Assembly (NCBI GenBank): GCA_963677625.2
Contig: CAXXSW010000011.1
Span: 186,001 to 250,000, forward strand
Origin: UBA1351 sp963677625
GTDB taxonomy: Bacteria > Bacillota > Clostridia > Lachnospirales > Vallitaleaceae
Reading direction: 5' to 3'
DNA length: 64,000 nt
Every line of letters starts with the position of its first letter. The first letter of the stretch is position 1. Of this stretch, positions 33,451-43,594 are shown in pieces. The notes below the pieces were generated by a model. That model saw only the letters and a list, made by a program, of their open reading frames with translations. It made no database searches and was not told the DNA's origin. Both the position numbers and the translations under genes were made by a program.

Positions 33451-34992
33451 CTATTCCAACCTATAATCTAATATATGGTGAGAAGTTGAAAATGCTTCTA
33501 TAGTGATGTCAAAAAAACGATGGGAAGAACTAATATTATAAGAAATACCGTCTTCAATGTAGGAATTAGAATCCCAAGTAGGGTCGCATATGATCCATTC
33601 ATTATCATCATAAGCTTCGATCCATGTATGATTGCTGGTTAAATCATAGCTTCCATCATCTAGGTAGAAAGATTGACCAGGTTGAATGGCTACACCTGAA
33701 ACCTTTCTGCTTTGTATACCGATACTTCTGAGTAGGGATACAGCTAGATTTGCATATCCTTCACAGATACCTCTACTGTTTTCCAGAACATACATGGTAT
33801 CATTGAGACTATAATCGTAATTATTGAGATCGATAACGCCTGGATTGTCCATATCATAATAGATTGTTGAAGCTACATAGGTATGGATAGCTTCAATTTT
33901 GTCCCTAGTAGCGGTAAGACCTTCGGTGATTTGGTCAGCTAAGACCTGAATTTGATTTTGATTAGGATAGATTTGGTATTCTTCACCTAGGTAGTTTCCA
34001 TCAATGTCTTGATAATAATCATAGATAACATCATTTCTTGCTATAATGGGATTTAAGAGGAACTTATACTCTTCATCATAGGAATTTATAGTAAAATCAT
34101 AGACCCAAGAGGTATAATTACCGCTTTGATTATTATTAAGATATATAGAAAAGAGTTGGCTATTGTCTTTCGAATCTAGGTTATAGACTAAGTCAAGCTT
34201 ATTGCCGCTGAATTGTACGATATTATCAATAGAGTCTAGGAATATCCATGCGTATTGACTTGGTGTAGGATATGAAGCATCAAGAATCAGCTGGTTGGCT
34301 TTAATGGTTAAATTTAAGTGCTCTAAACTGTCATCAGCATCTATGATGGTCGTATCGTAAGTGTAATAATCCTTAGGGACCTGATTAAAGAGTAATAATG
34401 CTTTTATATCAATATCGCCGGATTGAATTAGGTGTGTGTATAGGGGAAAGGTAGTATCTTTTGTAAGAAGATACATGGATTCATAACAAATATCAGCTAC
34501 TTGGCCTCTGGTAAAATTTGTTTCATCAATGGTGAAAGTTAATAGAGAACTTAAGTAGTTATGTGATTCTTGATAGGTGAAATCGCCTTGATCATCATCA
34601 TATCCAAGAGCTCGCAAGACAAAAGTTGAAAAAGCTTTAGCGTTTAAGTTGGCATATGACCCAAATGTTTGATTACCGATACCATTGGTTAATCCATTGT
34701 AATATGCGTAGTTAGTATATGATATAGCCCATGAAGGAACGTCATTAAAATATGAAGGTCCATAATCAGTTGTTAGAGCTTCATCTTCCTTGCCTAAGAG
34801 GCGTATTAGGAGTATGAGGCCCTCTAGACGAGTTGCCTGTCTATCTAATTCAAAGCCTTTGTCAGAGCCTTTAAATACGCCAATATCTTTTAATATGTTT
34901 GCAGCATCTTCTGTTGAAGGAGATTCGTAGCCATATGCTCTTGTCATTGAAAGCATTAGTATAATTAATAGGATTGATATTTTTCTTTTCAC
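33451..34992 (-). CDS. SLH-domain protein with a transglutaminase-like domain
   Basis: 513 residues. A signal peptide (KISILLIILMLSMTRAYG) is followed by two SLH repeats (FNDVPSWAISYTNYAYYNG), a middle beta-rich region and a C-terminal transglutaminase fold at about 375-490. The Cys-His-Asp triad is visible: SRGICEGYAN, NHTWIEAY and IICDPTWD. It probably acts on the cell surface, as a peptidase or cross-linker. The N terminus resembles the SLH protein at 8750-9775. AGGTAATCG precedes the start. Confidence 0.88.
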   Translation of the reverse strand: MKRKISILLIILMLSMTRAYGYESPSTEDAANILKDIGVFKGSDKGFELDRQATRLEGLILLIRLLGKEDEALTTDYGPSYFNDVPSWAISYTNYAYYNGLTNGIGNQTFGSYANLNAKAFSTFVLRALGYDDDQGDFTYQESHNYLSSLLTFTIDETNFTRGQVADICYESMYLLTKDTTFPLYTHLIQSGDIDIKALLLFNQVPKDYYTYDTTIIDADDSLEHLNLTIKANQLILDASYPTPSQYAWIFLDSIDNIVQFSGNKLDLVYNLDSKDNSQLFSIYLNNNQSGNYTSWVYDFTINSYDEEYKFLLNPIIARNDVIYDYYQDIDGNYLGEEYQIYPNQNQIQVLADQITEGLTATRDKIEAIHTYVASTIYYDMDNPGVIDLNNYDYSLNDTMYVLENSRGICEGYANLAVSLLRSIGIQSRKVSGVAIQPGQSFYLDDGSYDLTSNHTWIEAYDDNEWIICDPTWDSNSYIEDGISYNISSSHRFFDITIEAFSTSHHILDYRLE

Positions 34993-35130
34993 GATTACCT
35001 CCCTATGGGTAGTTGAAGGTTAGTATATGTATAGGAGTTTCTTGATATAGAAAGCTTATTTTAATACTAGTATAAGTTATAATCGTGATAATTACATAAC
35101 AAAAGTATGAACAATTCAAAAACAATATAA

Positions 35131-35162
35131 AAAAACGGGGCAAGTTAACTTGCCCCGTTTTT
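35131..35162. terminator. Strong bidirectional terminator before the GGGtGRT gene
   Basis: AAAAACGGGGCAAGTT is followed by its exact complement AACTTGCCCCGTTTTT. It has a GC-rich core and tracts on both sides. It ends the GGGtGRT operon on the minus strand. Confidence 0.93.
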
Positions 35163-35189
35163 TTAGTAAATGTTAACTCCTAAGGAGTA

Positions 35190-36188
35190 TTATTTCATAG
35201 CTTCTTCAACAGCAACAGCAACAGCAACACTTGCTCCAACCATTGGGTTGTTACCCATACCGATAAGACCCATCATCTCAACATGTGCAGGTACTGAAGA
35301 AGAACCAGCAAATTGAGCGTCTGAATGCATTCTACCCATAGTATCTGTCATACCATAAGAAGCAGGACCGGCACCCATGTTATCAGGGTGAAGTGTTCTA
35401 CCTGTTCCACCACCGGATGCAACTGAGAAGAATTTCTTACCTTGTTCAAGACGTTCTTTTTTGTATGTACCCATTGTTGGGTGTTGGAAACGAGTAGGGT
35501 TAGTAGAGTTACCAGTGATAGCTACGTCAACACCTTCAGAGTGCATGATAGCAACACCTTCTGAAACGGAATCAGTACCATAGCACCTAACATCACCACG
35601 TACACCTTCTGAGTAACGCTTTTCCTTAACAACTTTAAGTTCACCTGTGATCATATCATATTGAGTTTGAACATAAGTGAATCCGTTGATTCTTGAAATA
35701 ATAAATGCAGCATCCTTACCAAGACCATTAAGAATAACCTTTAGTGGACTGGTACGAACTTTGTTTGCTGAATTGGCAATACCGATAGCTCCTTCAGCAG
35801 CAGCAAAAGATTCGTGACCAGCAACAAGTGCGAAACATTTAGTTTCTTCACGAAGAAGCATTGCAGCAAGGCCACCATGGCCGATACCAACTTTACGTGT
35901 ATCAGCAACAGAACCTGGAATACAGAAAGCCTGTAAACCTTCACCAATGGCTTCAGCGGCATCAGCAGCTACAGTACAACCTTTTTTGATAGCAATAGCA
36001 GCACCTACAGTGTAAGCCCACATAGCGTTTTCAAAAGCGATTGGTTGGATACCTTTTACTAATTCATATACATTAATACCTTTTTCGTCACAAACAGCTT
36101 TAGCATCTTCCACAGTTTTCATACCGTATTGCTCTAAAACAGGAGTGATTTGATCGATTCTTCTTGAGTAACTTTCAAATAATGGCAT
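35190..36188 (-). CDS. GGGtGRT protein
   Basis: 332 residues. Named for the invariant GGGTGRT near 259-265 (VASGGGTGRTLHPDN), followed by the highly conserved MTDTMGRMHSDAQFAG and AHVEMMGLIGMGNNPMVGA. The family is widespread in Clostridia and other anaerobes without an assigned biochemical function. It always seems to travel with the NifU-like scaffold found here 17 bases upstream, so both are one operon. A role in Fe-S or redox enzyme maturation is inference from that partner only. AGGAGGATAATAG precedes the ATG. Confidence 0.93.
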   Translation of the reverse strand: MPLFESYSRRIDQITPVLEQYGMKTVEDAKAVCDEKGINVYELVKGIQPIAFENAMWAYTVGAAIAIKKGCTVAADAAEAIGEGLQAFCIPGSVADTRKVGIGHGGLAAMLLREETKCFALVAGHESFAAAEGAIGIANSANKVRTSPLKVILNGLGKDAAFIISRINGFTYVQTQYDMITGELKVVKEKRYSEGVRGDVRCYGTDSVSEGVAIMHSEGVDVAITGNSTNPTRFQHPTMGTYKKERLEQGKKFFSVASGGGTGRTLHPDNMGAGPASYGMTDTMGRMHSDAQFAGSSSVPAHVEMMGLIGMGNNPMVGASVAVAVAVEEAMK

Positions 36189-36205
36189 TCTATTATCCTC
36201 CTATA

Positions 36206-36898
36206 TTATTCTTCTCTTGGGTCGATGTATTTAACAGCGTCTGCATAACGACCGTAAGTACCAGTAGCTTTTTCCAATGCTTCATTAGCATCCATACCGC
36301 CACGGATCCATTCCATCATCTTTCCTAATTGAACGAATTGGTAGCCGATCACTTGATCGTCACTATCAACAGCAAGACTCTTGATGTAGCCTTCTGCCAA
36401 TTCTAAATAACGAGTACCTTTTGCAGTTGTACCATAAGTAGTACCAACTTGAGAACGAAGACCTTTACCCAAGTCTTCAAGGCCAGCACCAATTGGAAGT
36501 CCACCCTCAGAGAAAGCGGTTTGACTACGGCCATATACGTATTGTAAGAAGATTTCTCTCATAGCTACGTTAATCGCGTCGCAAACTAAGTCAGTATTCA
36601 GAGCCTCTAACATAGTTTTTCCTGGTAAGATTTCTGATGCCATTGCAGCAGAGTGAGTCATACCTGAACATCCGATTGTTTCAATAAGAGCTTCTTCGAT
36701 AATTCCGTTTTTAATGTTTAATGTTAGCTTGGAAGCACCTTGTTGTGGAGCACACCAGCCCACACCGTGTGATACGCCAGAGATGTCGCTGATTTGTTTC
36801 GCTTGTACCCAAGCACCCTCAACTGGGATTGGAGCAGGACCGTGATCTGGGCCTTTTGCGATAGGGCACATTCTTTCAACTTCATGTGATAAAATCAT
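36206..36898 (-). CDS. NifU-like Fe-S cluster scaffold paired with GGGtGRT protein
   Basis: 230 residues from the ATG at 36898 (MILSHEVERMCPIAKG). The central part has the IscU/NifU fold with IETIGCSGMTHSAAMASEIL (Cys near 77) and a Cys in SHGVGWCAPQQG (near 48). It lacks the third Cys of standard IscU, so the cluster-binding mode may differ. Distinct from sufU at 5438. I use 36898 because AAGGAG is upstream and the extra residues of the longer frame look non-coding. Promoter not firmly placed; AACAC/GTGTT inverted repeats flank the region. Confidence 0.87.
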   Translation of the reverse strand: MILSHEVERMCPIAKGPDHGPAPIPVEGAWVQAKQISDISGVSHGVGWCAPQQGASKLTLNIKNGIIEEALIETIGCSGMTHSAAMASEILPGKTMLEALNTDLVCDAINVAMREIFLQYVYGRSQTAFSEGGLPIGAGLEDLGKGLRSQVGTTYGTTAKGTRYLELAEGYIKSLAVDSDDQVIGYQFVQLGKMMEWIRGGMDANEALEKATGTYGRYADAVKYIDPREE

Positions 36899-37139
36899 TA
36901 TGGATTGTTCTCCTTCCTTATTATAAAATAACACCTTTGTGTTAATAAGCTTTATAATGTGTAAGAGTTTCCTTTATAATCGTTTTCCCTTAAGGATATA
37001 ACTCTATGCACACTGATATATTTTAGCAAATAATTAACAATTTGCATAGGTTTTTAGAGGCTAAATATTGTGTATTTTGTAAGGTTGTGAAAAGTGATTA
37101 ATATTGATATTGGTTATCTTAAACAAATTGTTCAAAATG

Positions 37140-37238
37140 ATGGGACTATAAGGGCCTGATGGTATATAATAGTCCCGGTAAACGAAAAGGGTTCTCAATA
37201 CCCTGTCATATTGGATTCCAAGTTATCTGTGTGGCGAG
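37140..37238 (+). ncRNA. Candidate small RNA in the 36.9-37.4 kb gap
   Basis: A TATAAT-type -10 at about 37162-37167 lies between inverted repeats GGGACTAT and ATAGTCCC (37140-37174), then about 70 bases without a coding frame, then a strong terminator. The T run points away from a gene on the plus strand, so an independent transcript of roughly 100 bases is possible. The -35 is weak, and the terminator may simply belong to the minus-strand gltBD operon. No known RNA family recognised. Confidence 0.3.
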
Positions 37239-37275
37239 AAAAAAAGAGCTGAATCATAAGATTCAGCTCTTTTTT
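37239..37275. terminator. Bidirectional terminator after gltD
   Basis: AAAAAGAGCTGAATC, four-base loop, GATTCAGCTCTTTTTT, a near-perfect 15-bp stem. It stops minus-strand transcription from gltBD and could stop plus-strand transcription from the left. Confidence 0.93.
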
Positions 37276-37363
37276 GGTCCGGGCGTGGACCCTATAATTA
37301 TGTAAGTCAGATGTATTAAATGAGGAGAAAATACAACGTGTATATCTTTAAGTTAATAAATTA

Positions 37364-38836
37364 TTATCCTAATGAACTTCTAAGGAATGTCTCACCCATA
37401 AGGTAGAGGTCAATATCCTTGGCAAGTTTTCTTCCATCGGCAATAGCGTGAACGACAAGGGATTGACCTCGGCGCATATCACCTGCAGCAAATACCTTAT
37501 CAACGCTTGTTTGATATGAAGAGTCAGTGGCAACATTACCACGAGGGTCATAACTTACACCAAGATCATCTAATAAACCAGTGTGTTCAGGATGAAGGAA
37601 GCCCATGGCAAAGAGAACTAAATCAGCTTCAATAACAAATTCTGAACCTTCAATCTCTTCCATGGTAGGACGACCACCGTCTTTAGGGGTCACCCAATTG
37701 AGTTTGACACATTTGAGACCCTTTACATTACCCTTTTCATCACCGATAAATTCCTTGGTTCCAATAGAAAACATCCTTATATCTTTATCTAAAGTAGCCA
37801 TAGCTTCTTTATGCGATGAAGAAGTCTTATAAAGACGAGGAAAGACTGGCCAAGGCTGTGAGTTGTCGCGTTCTTTCGGAGGCATAGGTAAGAGCTCAAG
37901 TTGAGTAATGTCAGTAGCACCCTGACGTAAAGAAGTACCGATGCAATCGGAACCTGTATCACCACCACCGATAACGACAACTTTTTTGTTCTCGGCTGTA
38001 ATAGAAAGGGCAGGATCAATAGCTTGGCCGGCTTTACGCTTGTTGGATTGGGGAAGGAATTCCATAGCAAAATGGATGCCTTTTAGTTCTCGCCCAGATA
38101 TAGTAAGATCCCTAGGCTCTGTAGAACCTCCGGTTAAACCAACAACATCGAAATTAGCAAGTAGTTCGTTGGCTTTGATATCAATTCCAACATTTATACT
38201 GGTTTTAAATTCAACACCTTCATTAGCCATTTGGTTTACACGACGCTCAATATATGATTTTGGTAGTTTGTAATCAGGGATACCATAACGCATTGCACCA
38301 CCAATCGCATCATTACGTTCAAACAAGGTAACATCATGACCGACTCTAGCAAGTTGCTGAGCAGCAGCCATACCTGCTGGTCCACTGCCGACAATAGCAA
38401 CTTTCTTACCGGTTTTAATTGCAGGTGGTTGAGGTTTAATCCAACCTTCTTCCCAACCTTTTTCTACAATAGCAAGTTCGATATCTTCAATGGCTATTGG
38501 GTCATCAATGATGCCAAGTACACATCCACCCTCACATAGTGCAGGGCAGATTTTACCAGTAAACTCTGGAAAGTTGTTAGTTGTGTGTAATACTTCTAAA
38601 GCTTTTTTCCATTGATCATTATAAACAAGATCATTAAAATCGGGAATAATATTAGCTAAAGGACAATTACTTGAACAAAAGGGGATGCCACAATCCATAC
38701 ATCTGGAAGCTTGCTTCTTTAAGCTTTCATCATTTTGAGGAATATAAATATCTTCCCAATTATTCACCCTTTGTTTGGCGTCTACATACGTGCCGTTTTG
38801 TCTTTCGAATTCTTTAAATCCTGTAGGTTTTCCCAT
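37364..38836 (-). CDS. gltD: Glutamate synthase small (beta) subunit
   Basis: 490 residues. The N-terminal 4Fe-4S region has CMDCGIPFCSSNCPL (about 42-56), and FAD- and NAD(P)H-binding GxGxxG motifs follow (VAIVGSGPAGMAA, VVVIGGGDTGSDC). It feeds electrons from NADPH to GltB. It starts 11 bases after gltB, making one operon. Length and domain order are normal. Confidence 0.97.
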   Translation of the reverse strand: MGKPTGFKEFERQNGTYVDAKQRVNNWEDIYIPQNDESLKKQASRCMDCGIPFCSSNCPLANIIPDFNDLVYNDQWKKALEVLHTTNNFPEFTGKICPALCEGGCVLGIIDDPIAIEDIELAIVEKGWEEGWIKPQPPAIKTGKKVAIVGSGPAGMAAAQQLARVGHDVTLFERNDAIGGAMRYGIPDYKLPKSYIERRVNQMANEGVEFKTSINVGIDIKANELLANFDVVGLTGGSTEPRDLTISGRELKGIHFAMEFLPQSNKRKAGQAIDPALSITAENKKVVVIGGGDTGSDCIGTSLRQGATDITQLELLPMPPKERDNSQPWPVFPRLYKTSSSHKEAMATLDKDIRMFSIGTKEFIGDEKGNVKGLKCVKLNWVTPKDGGRPTMEEIEGSEFVIEADLVLFAMGFLHPEHTGLLDDLGVSYDPRGNVATDSSYQTSVDKVFAAGDMRRGQSLVVHAIADGRKLAKDIDLYLMGETFLRSSLG

Positions 38837-38847
38837 TATGACACCTC

Positions 38848-41800
38848 CTAGACCAAAGCAGCTTCAGCTGCTTGTTTTTTAAGTACTTCTTTGTAGGCAG
38901 GGGAGATGACCTTAACGAATTTTCCTATATAGTCATCAAAGTTTTCAAGGATGGTTTTTCCTTTAGGACTGCCTGTATATTTAACATGTTTTTCAATCAT
39001 TGATTTAACTAGGTTGATATCTGAATGGCTTTCAAGTCTCTCAGTAATGACGATTTGGTAATTACAGTGTTTTTCCTCAAAATCACCATCTTCGTCAAGA
39101 ACAAAGGCTTGACCTCCACTCATACCTGCGCCAAAGTTTCGGCCTGTCTTGCCAAGGACAATGGCAAGACCACCAGTCATATACTCGCAACCATGGTCGC
39201 CAACACCTTCAACAACAGCTTTAACACCAGAATTACGTACTGCAAAACGCTCTCCTGCTAGTCCGTTAATATAAACTTCACCATCTGTAGCACCATAAAG
39301 AAGTGTGTTACCTACAATGATATTTTCTTCTGCGAGATAAGTGGAATCTGCAGGAGGATATACAATAAGTTTGGCACCGGATAATCCTTTACCCATATAG
39401 TCATTGCAATCACCTTCAAGTTCAAAGGTCATACCTTTAACACCGAAGCATCCAAAACTCTGACCAGCAGAACCAGTAAATTTATAATGAATCGTATCTT
39501 CTTCAAGATAGGTGCCTTTGGTAGCTTTGGCAATTTCACCTGCAAGCATAGTGCCTACAGTACGGTGAATATTACGAATTGGATATTCTTTATAGACTTT
39601 CATACCGCTTTCAATTGCATCTTTGGCATCTGTAATGAGGGTGCGGTCGAAAATATTTTCCAAACCGTGGTCTTGCTTCATAACACACTTGGGTTTGATT
39701 CTTGATGGTAGTTCGGGCTTGTAAAGAATATTCTCAAAATCAATGCCCTGTGACTTCCAGTTAAGGATATCACGATTAGGTTCAAGAATATCGACCCGAC
39801 CAATCATTTCATCAATAGTTCTAAAACCAAGTTGTGCCATATATTCACGTAATTCTTGGGCAATAAACTTAAAGAAGTTGACAACATGCTCAGGTTTACC
39901 TGTAAAGTGTTTGCGAAGTTCAGGATCTTGAGTAGCAACACCAACAGGACAAGTGTTTTTTTGACACTTACGCATCATGATACAACCGGATACAACTAAT
40001 GCCGCAGTAGCAAAACCAAACTCCTCAGCACCAAGAAGGGTAGCGATAGCTACATCACGACCTGTTTTCATCTGACCGTCTGCTTGAACGACAATACGGC
40101 TCCTTAAATCGTTCATAAGAAGTGTCTGCTGTGTTTCTGCCAGACCTAGTTCCCAAGGAAGACCCACGTATTTGATTGAGCTGACTGGGGCAGCACCAGT
40201 ACCGCCATCATGACCTGAAATCAGGACAACATCGGCATGGGCTTTAGATACACCAGTTGCAACCGTACCAACACCAACTTCAGAAACTAATTTAACGTTA
40301 ATACGTGCTTCTTCGTTAACATTCTTAAGGTCATAAATTAATTGAGCCAAATCTTCAATAGAATATATATCATGATGTGGTGGTGGAGAAATCAAGTCAA
40401 TACCTGGGGTTGAATTACGTACCTTAGCAATGGCTTCGGATACCTTGTGACCTGGAAGATGACCACCTTCACCTGGTTTAGCTCCTTGAGCCATCTTAAT
40501 CTGAAGTTCAGTACAGTTAACTAAGTATTCGGTGTTAACACCAAAACGTCCTGAGGCTACCTGCTTAATTGAAGACCTTTTCATATTGTCATAGAGACGG
40601 TCTCTTGATTCACCACCCTCACCGGAGTTAGACTTACCGCCTATAGAATTCATGGCTTGGGCTAAAGTTTCGTGAGCTTCTTTGGATAAGGAACCGAAAC
40701 TCATAGCTCCTGTGGCAAAACGAGGTAAAATAGCCTCGATTGGTTCTACTTCATCAAGAGGAATTGACTGACGATCCTTAAATTTGAGTAGGCCTCGAAT
40801 GGTATTTAGCTTAGTGGCTTGATCATCAATAAGTTTTGAGAACTCTTTGAAGAGACCATAGTCATTAGTACGGCATGAATGCTGTAACTTGGCAATGGTG
40901 TCTGGATTAAAGAGATGACTTTCACTTCCTCGTCTCCACTGATGTGAACCACCTTCTAAAAGATTAGGATAGGGATTTCTCAATGGATTGAAGGCGCTTG
41001 AGTGACGAATTGCTACTTCTTTAGCAATGATGTCAAGGCCAATACCTTCAACACGACTAACTGTACCGGTAAAATACTTATCTATCGTATCAGTATTAAT
41101 TCCAACTGCCTCGAAAATCTGAGCGCCATGATAAGATTGAAGCGTACCAATACCCATTTTGGAAAAAATCTTAAGGAGACCTTTACCAATAGCTTTTACA
41201 TAATTTTTGTGGGCTTCTTCAACAGTTAATTCTTCGTTATATACATAAAGATTGGTTTCGACCATTTTAGTGATGGAGTCAAAAGCCATATATGGATTAA
41301 CTGCATCAACACCGTAACCAATGAGAAGGGCCATGTGCATAGTATCTCTTGCATCACCAACTTCAGTAATGATATCTACTTTGGTTCTAAGCTTCTTATC
41401 AATTAGATAGTGGTGAACACTGGAGGCTGCTAATAACATAGGAATTGGAGCAGAATATTTATCCACACCACGATCGGATAGAATAATCATATTGAAGCCT
41501 TCTGCAATAGAATCTTCAACACGTCTGTTTAAGCGTACTAAAGCTTTTTCCAAACCTTCACCTTCATCATAAACATTGAATAGGGTAGGGATTTTAATGG
41601 ATCTAAAGTCTTTATGCTCAAGGTGAATAAGTTTCTCAAATGTTCCGTTATCAAGAATAGGTTGCTTGAGCTCTATAAAGTTAATATTTTTTTCAGCATC
41701 TAATTCACCAAGGAAAGAACCACGGTCACCAAGAATTTGAATTAGTGACATAACCAATTTTTCACGAATTGGATCTATAGGTGGGTTGGTCACTTGGGCA

Positions 41801-43371
41801 AATAATTGTTTGAAGTAGTTGTAAAGAACATGTGGTTGTTCGGATAATACAGCAAGGGAAGCGTCATTACCCATAGAACCGATGGCTTCTTTTCCGTCAA
41901 CTGCCATAGGTGCAATCATTTTCTTTAACTCTTCTTCAGTAAAACCAAAGACTTTCTGATATTGTAGTAAACGTTGATCGCCAAGTGGAATAATCTCGTG
42001 AGGAATATCAATCTCGTCAAGATTAACTTTGTTACGGTCAACCCATTCTTTATATGGCTTAGCTGTACATAAGGTATGTTTGATTTCGTCATCAGAGATG
42101 ATTCGTCCTTGAGCTGTATCGATCAAGAACATTTTACCTGGTTGAAGACGCCCGCGAAGACGTACTGAATCTGTATCGAAAGGAAGTACACCTGTTTCGG
42201 ATGCTAGAACGACAATGTCATCCTCCGTAACCAGATATCTTGCTGGACGAAGACCGTTCCTGTCAAGCGTAGCACCGATTTGAATACCATCAGTAAAAGC
42301 AACCGCAGCTGGACCATCCCATGGTTCCATTAAACCAGCATGATACTCATAAAAACCTCTTTTTTCGTCAGACATATCTTCATGTTCTTGCCAAGCTTCT
42401 GGAATTAGCATAGAGACAGCATGAGCCAAAGACTTACCACTCGCTAGTAGTAGTTCTAAAGCGTTATCAAGGTTAGCTGAGTCAGAACCGTTTGGTTCTA
42501 TAACAGGATATATTTTTTTTAGTTCATCACCAAAGACTTCGGATTGAATAACACCTTCTCGGGCATTCATCCAATTGACGTTACCACGAAGAGTGTTGAT
42601 TTCGCCGTTATGAGCTAAGAAACGGAAAGGTTGAGCTCTATCCCAAGATGGAAAAGTATTGGTTGAATAGCGTTGGTGAACTAATGCTATAGCACTTACC
42701 ATATCAGGATCGCCAAGGTCAGGGAAGAATTCTGGAATCTGGAATGCTAATAATTGTCCCTTATAAATCATGGTTCTTGAAGACATACTACATACATAGA
42801 ATGCTTCTGTATATTTATGATTTGCGTCACGAACAGCCAATTCGATTTGCTTACGAACTATATATAATTTTCTTTCAAATGCTTCTGCTGTCAAATCGCC
42901 CTTTTTAACAAACAGTTGGTGAACCATTGGACGAGTACCGCTGGCTGTTAGCCCACATGCATCAGCGTTCTGGGGTACATTTCTCCAGCCAATCAGTTCT
43001 AAATTTTCTTTTTCAAGAACTCGTTCACAGATACCTTCACAGAAATATCTGGCATTTGGTTCTTGGGGAAGGAAAATCATACCAACACCATATTCACCTT
43101 CGGCTGGAAGAGTATAGCCAAGTTCTTCGGCTTTTTTGGATAAGAATACGTGAGGGATTTGAATGAGGATACCAGCACCGTCACCTGTATTAGGATCAGC
43201 ACCAACAGCTCCTCTATGATGTAGGTTAGCCAGAATCTGGATACCCTGTTGCACGATGTCATGAGATTTATTACCCTTCATATGAGCAATGAATCCGACA
43301 CCACAATTGTCTTTCTCCATTGATGGATCATAAAGACCCTGTTTTGGAGGTAAGCCATAAGAATTCTTCAT
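38848..43371 (-). CDS. gltB: Glutamate synthase large (alpha) subunit
   Basis: 1507 residues. It makes two glutamates from glutamine and 2-oxoglutarate. A short propeptide precedes the amidotransferase nucleophile C23 (MEKDNCGVGF), which becomes the mature N terminus. The central domain, FMN-binding synthase domain (SGEGGESRDR, GAKPGEGGHLPGHKV, GHDGGTGAAP) and the 3Fe-4S cysteines (CIMMRKCQKNTCPVG) are intact, with the gxgxg C-terminal beta-helix at the end. AAGGAGG is eight bases before the ATG. A consensus promoter lies at 43504-43532. Confidence 0.97.
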   Translation of the reverse strand: MKNSYGLPPKQGLYDPSMEKDNCGVGFIAHMKGNKSHDIVQQGIQILANLHHRGAVGADPNTGDGAGILIQIPHVFLSKKAEELGYTLPAEGEYGVGMIFLPQEPNARYFCEGICERVLEKENLELIGWRNVPQNADACGLTASGTRPMVHQLFVKKGDLTAEAFERKLYIVRKQIELAVRDANHKYTEAFYVCSMSSRTMIYKGQLLAFQIPEFFPDLGDPDMVSAIALVHQRYSTNTFPSWDRAQPFRFLAHNGEINTLRGNVNWMNAREGVIQSEVFGDELKKIYPVIEPNGSDSANLDNALELLLASGKSLAHAVSMLIPEAWQEHEDMSDEKRGFYEYHAGLMEPWDGPAAVAFTDGIQIGATLDRNGLRPARYLVTEDDIVVLASETGVLPFDTDSVRLRGRLQPGKMFLIDTAQGRIISDDEIKHTLCTAKPYKEWVDRNKVNLDEIDIPHEIIPLGDQRLLQYQKVFGFTEEELKKMIAPMAVDGKEAIGSMGNDASLAVLSEQPHVLYNYFKQLFAQVTNPPIDPIREKLVMSLIQILGDRGSFLGELDAEKNINFIELKQPILDNGTFEKLIHLEHKDFRSIKIPTLFNVYDEGEGLEKALVRLNRRVEDSIAEGFNMIILSDRGVDKYSAPIPMLLAASSVHHYLIDKKLRTKVDIITEVGDARDTMHMALLIGYGVDAVNPYMAFDSITKMVETNLYVYNEELTVEEAHKNYVKAIGKGLLKIFSKMGIGTLQSYHGAQIFEAVGINTDTIDKYFTGTVSRVEGIGLDIIAKEVAIRHSSAFNPLRNPYPNLLEGGSHQWRRGSESHLFNPDTIAKLQHSCRTNDYGLFKEFSKLIDDQATKLNTIRGLLKFKDRQSIPLDEVEPIEAILPRFATGAMSFGSLSKEAHETLAQAMNSIGGKSNSGEGGESRDRLYDNMKRSSIKQVASGRFGVNTEYLVNCTELQIKMAQGAKPGEGGHLPGHKVSEAIAKVRNSTPGIDLISPPPHHDIYSIEDLAQLIYDLKNVNEEARINVKLVSEVGVGTVATGVSKAHADVVLISGHDGGTGAAPVSSIKYVGLPWELGLAETQQTLLMNDLRSRIVVQADGQMKTGRDVAIATLLGAEEFGFATAALVVSGCIMMRKCQKNTCPVGVATQDPELRKHFTGKPEHVVNFFKFIAQELREYMAQLGFRTIDEMIGRVDILEPNRDILNWKSQGIDFENILYKPELPSRIKPKCVMKQDHGLENIFDRTLITDAKDAIESGMKVYKEYPIRNIHRTVGTMLAGEIAKATKGTYLEEDTIHYKFTGSAGQSFGCFGVKGMTFELEGDCNDYMGKGLSGAKLIVYPPADSTYLAEENIIVGNTLLYGATDGEVYINGLAGERFAVRNSGVKAVVEGVGDHGCEYMTGGLAIVLGKTGRNFGAGMSGGQAFVLDEDGDFEEKHCNYQIVITERLESHSDINLVKSMIEKHVKYTGSPKGKTILENFDDYIGKFVKVISPAYKEVLKKQAAEAALV

Positions 43372-43444
43372 CAGTAATGCCTCCTTACATAATTACGTTT
43401 ATCTGCTGCAACTATTCATGTAGTAGGAATAAAGTTGCTAATTA

Positions 43445-43594
43445 CCGCTTTAAATTCATAAAGCGGATATAATTGGCTGTATTCGTATATTTACAGTAAA
43501 ACAATTATATCATAACCCTAAGTTATGTTCAACAAAAAAATGAAAGAAAAGTGATAAGTACTTGCATAATTTGGAATCCAACCTAAGCAAGTAC
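43445..43594 (-). promoter_or_regulatory. gltB promoter, structured leader and upstream palindrome
   Basis: On the minus strand TTGAAC (complement 43527-43532) and TATAAT (complement 43504-43509) are 17 bases apart. The leader holds a CCGCTTTA/TAAAGCGG hairpin (43445-43466). Upstream of the -35, GTACTTGC...GCAAGTAC (43558-43594) encloses a symmetrical inner TTGG/CCAA pairing; a regulator site or cruciform is plausible. This explains most of the 43372-43825 gap; the rest shows only the terminator at about 43731-43772. Confidence 0.65.

Noticed and set aside
37941..38273. Plus-strand open frame of 110 codons
   Set aside because: Reverse shadow of gltD, whose dinucleotide-binding motifs are clear.
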